A stretch of DNA of 7,605 bases from Prevotella sp. (GTDB lineage: Bacteria; Bacteroidota; Bacteroidia; Bacteroidales; Bacteroidaceae), in NCBI GenBank assembly GCA_021203915.1, contig JAJQAI010000296.1, forward strand, positions 1 through 7,605, given 5' to 3'. Positions 5,774-7,605 of this stretch are shown piece by piece (within the stretch, counting starts at the first letter, position 1; every line of letters starts with the position of its first letter). The translations under genes were made by a program, and so were the position numbers. Under the pieces are notes generated by a model that ran no database searches, had not been told where the DNA came from, and was given only the letters and a program-made list of their open reading frames with translations.

Positions 5774-7231
5774 CTATTTCTTAGGAATTTCTTCAAGCGT
5801 CTTAGTTAGCAAGAGCCAGAACTTTTCAGCTGAAGGCCAAAATGCGCGCTCATTTGGTGTGTGTGGAGACAGTAGGGTTGGACCAAAGGAACAAATATCA
5901 AGGTGCGGATACTTTGAGAGAATTATACTACACTCAAGACCTGCATGAACAACTTGTACGGTTGGCTCCTGATTGAAAAGTCTAGTATATATCCCACGCA
6001 TAACCTTAATAATCTCGCTATCGGTATTGGGTTCCCAACCACCATAAGCACCACCTAGTTCCACCTTCATGCCAGCCATGCTAAAACAGCTAACAATTGA
6101 TGTAGCTATCTCATCTTTCATGGTCTCACTAGAACTACGAGCTAGAACTTCTATAGAAGCACTCCCACTTAAGATGTCTATAATCGCCAAATTGGATGAT
6201 GTCTCCACAATATGTGGAATACTTGGGATATAGCGCCATACTCCATTATGAACTGCATAAATTGCATCTACTAAGTTATCTTGTATTTCCTCTGGAACTA
6301 CAGTTGAAGGAAGCTGAACGTCCTCAACTATAACATCGATATCGTTTTCGATACCCTTATACTCATCATTAAAGGTCTCTTTATAGTCTTGAGCTAAAGA
6401 TATAAGATCTTCCTTATTCTCTTTTGGCAAAGTAAGGATAGCTTCAGCCTCAAAAGGAATAGCATTACGCATGTTTCCACCATGCCAGCTTGCCAATCTT
6501 GCCTCATCATCAGAAATAGCCTCACGCACAATACGCACTAACATTTTGTTTGCGTTAGCACGTCCTTCTGAAATCTCTAGTCCTGAGTGACCACCTTTAA
6601 GACCTTTTACAGTGATTTTAACAGCTACGTCATCTTTGTCTGTTTCTGCTTCTTTATAGTCGAGCGTTGCAGTTATATCAATACCACCGGCACTACCTAT
6701 TATCATTTCTCCTTCTTGTTCTGTGTCGAGATTAAGAAGAATCTCACCCTTAAGTTGCCCTTCAGGTAGACCATTAGCTCCAAACATACCTGTTTCCTCA
6801 TCGGCTGTTATAAGAGCCTCAATTGGACCATGCTTTAAGTCCTTAGCCTCCATTATAGCCATTATGGCTGCAACACCAAGACCATCATCAGCACCTAAGG
6901 TTGTACCTTTAGCCCTAACCCAATCACCATCAATATAGGTTTTAATTGAGTCAGTCTCAAAGTTGTGCTCACTAGTTTTTTCTTTTTGAGGCACCATGTC
7001 CATATGAGCTTGAAGAATCACTGTCTTACGATTTTCCATACCAGGGGTAGCAGGCTTTTTCATTACGATATTGTCAGCCTCATCCTTGAAGGCCTCGACA
7101 CCTACCTGCTTAGCAAAATCCAAAAGGAATTGCTGAACTTTTTCTAAATGTCCTGATGGACGTGGAACTAGAGTTAGTGCATCGAAATTCCTCCACATGC
7201 ACTCAGGCTTAAGATTTTTAATTTCACTCAT
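5774..7231 (-). CDS. pepD: Aminoacyl-histidine dipeptidase (Xaa-His dipeptidase, M20 family)
   Basis: A cytosolic di-zinc metallopeptidase that cleaves dipeptides such as Xaa-His. It has 485 residues, full length for PepD. The catalytic domain carries QAHMDM (74-79: His76 metal ligand, Asp78), GADDG (113-117: Asp115 bridging ligand), ADEETG (143-148: Glu145 general base, Glu146 ligand), NLDTE (167-171: Asp169 ligand) and SPHTPNE (455-461: His457 ligand). As I recall the numbering of Vibrio alginolyticus PepD (80, 82, 119, 149, 150, 173, 461), every one of these is offset by exactly 4. All active-site residues are therefore present. The lid domain is inserted from about residue 190, with KGGHSGLEI (212-220) and GRANANKML (223-231). 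The ATG at 7231 gives the usual MSEIKNLKPE start; no Shine-Dalgarno site, A-rich leader. It follows the flippase-like gene by 40 bp and precedes the GtrA-family gene by 29 bp, which suggests one transcript. Confidence 0.96.
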   Translation of the reverse strand: MSEIKNLKPECMWRNFDALTLVPRPSGHLEKVQQFLLDFAKQVGVEAFKDEADNIVMKKPATPGMENRKTVILQAHMDMVPQKEKTSEHNFETDSIKTYIDGDWVRAKGTTLGADDGLGVAAIMAIMEAKDLKHGPIEALITADEETGMFGANGLPEGQLKGEILLNLDTEQEGEMIIGSAGGIDITATLDYKEAETDKDDVAVKITVKGLKGGHSGLEISEGRANANKMLVRIVREAISDDEARLASWHGGNMRNAIPFEAEAILTLPKENKEDLISLAQDYKETFNDEYKGIENDIDVIVEDVQLPSTVVPEEIQDNLVDAIYAVHNGVWRYIPSIPHIVETSSNLAIIDILSGSASIEVLARSSSETMKDEIATSIVSCFSMAGMKVELGGAYGGWEPNTDSEIIKVMRGIYTRLFNQEPTVQVVHAGLECSIILSKYPHLDICSFGPTLLSPHTPNERAFWPSAEKFWLLLTKTLEEIPKK

Positions 7232-7271
7232 AATAAAAAAATATATTTGTTATTATTTTTTCTTGCAATAT

Positions 7272-7605
7272 TTAGTAGCTAACTCGACTCTCCCTTTTCT
7301 TTGTAAAGGCAAGAGCTATAAGGGAATATATACCTAGAACGATTACCAAAAGTGTTTGTACTGCATGTACTATAAGTACAAAATATAGAGCATTTACATC
7401 CGCTACACCATAAAGAATCAACATTGTTTTAACAGCAAAATGCCATGGCCCTGCCCCATTGGGTGTAGGAACAATAACTGCAATACTTCCTACAACGAAG
7501 GTAACAAAAGCACATCCAAGAGTTAAGTCTTTAGTAAAATCAAAACAGAAAAATGTTAGATAATAATGAATAAAATAGCATGCCCATATTCCCAAAGTAT
7601 AAAAA
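7272..7605 (-). CDS. Flippase-like membrane protein (LPG_synthase_TM / UPF0104), C-terminal part (cut by right edge)
   Basis: The last 111 or so codons of a membrane protein whose 5' end lies beyond base 7605. The frame is open to the edge (codons for Phe-Tyr-Thr-Leu precede Gly-Ile-Trp). The TTG at 7595 is therefore an internal leucine codon, not a start. Three hydrophobic stretches are visible: the segment GIWACYFIHYYLTFF, the segment around GCAFVTFVVGSIAVIVPTP, and the long one ALYFVLIVHAVQTLLVIVLGIYSLIAL. The motif GSIAVIVPTPNGAGPWHF is the signature Pro-Thr-Pro-x-Gly region of the PF03706 family, which includes the membrane domain of lysylphosphatidylglycerol synthase and many stand-alone flippase-like proteins usually about 330 residues long. 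The protein ends in a short basic tail, KKRESRVSY, with no MprF-type synthase domain after it, so it is the stand-alone type. The substrate is unknown. It is followed by pepD after 40 bp. Confidence 0.85.
   Translation of the reverse strand, partial: FYTLGIWACYFIHYYLTFFCFDFTKDLTLGCAFVTFVVGSIAVIVPTPNGAGPWHFAVKTMLILYGVADVNALYFVLIVHAVQTLLVIVLGIYSLIALAFTKKRESRVSY

Noticed and set aside
7593..7595. TTG as the start codon of the flippase-like gene
   Set aside because: The frame stays open to the window edge, and the visible part is only the C-terminal third of the family. This is an internal leucine codon of a gene cut by the window.

Overview
The window looks like chromosomal core-genome DNA from a member of the Bacteroidota, most probably the order Bacteroidales. 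The base composition is AT-rich. The start regions mostly lack strong Shine-Dalgarno sequences and are A-rich. Two intergenic sites match the Bacteroidota -7 promoter consensus TAnnTTTG. The GlmS, DUF349, PepD and flippase-like proteins read like the Bacteroidales versions I know. Family or genus cannot be set from the sequence alone.

Layout, left to right. At the left edge lies the first 32 codons of methionyl-tRNA formyltransferase (fmt, minus strand), running off the window. It sits 28 bp behind glmS (minus strand, complete), the enzyme that starts amino-sugar synthesis for peptidoglycan and LPS. A 379-bp AT-rich divergent intergenic region separates glmS from a plus-strand pair. The pair is a 742-residue protein with an extremely glutamate-rich leader and five DUF349 repeats, followed 56 bp later by an exported 223-residue tetratricopeptide-repeat protein. 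This pair meets a minus-strand cluster tail to tail, with only 2 bp between stop codons. The minus-strand cluster, in transcription order, is the C-terminal part of a flippase-like (LPG_synthase_TM/UPF0104) membrane protein cut by the right edge, a complete M20-family aminoacyl-histidine dipeptidase (pepD), and a small four-helix GtrA-family membrane protein.

How the genes fit together: fmt and glmS are housekeeping genes that may share a transcript. The flippase-like, pepD and gtrA genes are spaced like an operon (40 and 29 bp) and combine two envelope-lipid or glycan-type membrane proteins with a cytosolic peptidase; no shared pathway is evident. The DUF349-TPR pair is the least understood part.

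No mobile element, CRISPR array, tRNA/rRNA gene, phage gene or recognisable defence system was seen. The points that deserve a second look are modest: the repeat-built acidic leader of the DUF349 protein, a simple-sequence tract plus A9 run at the uncertain start of gtrA, a partly structured non-coding stretch between glmS and the DUF349 gene, and the 2-bp convergent junction.
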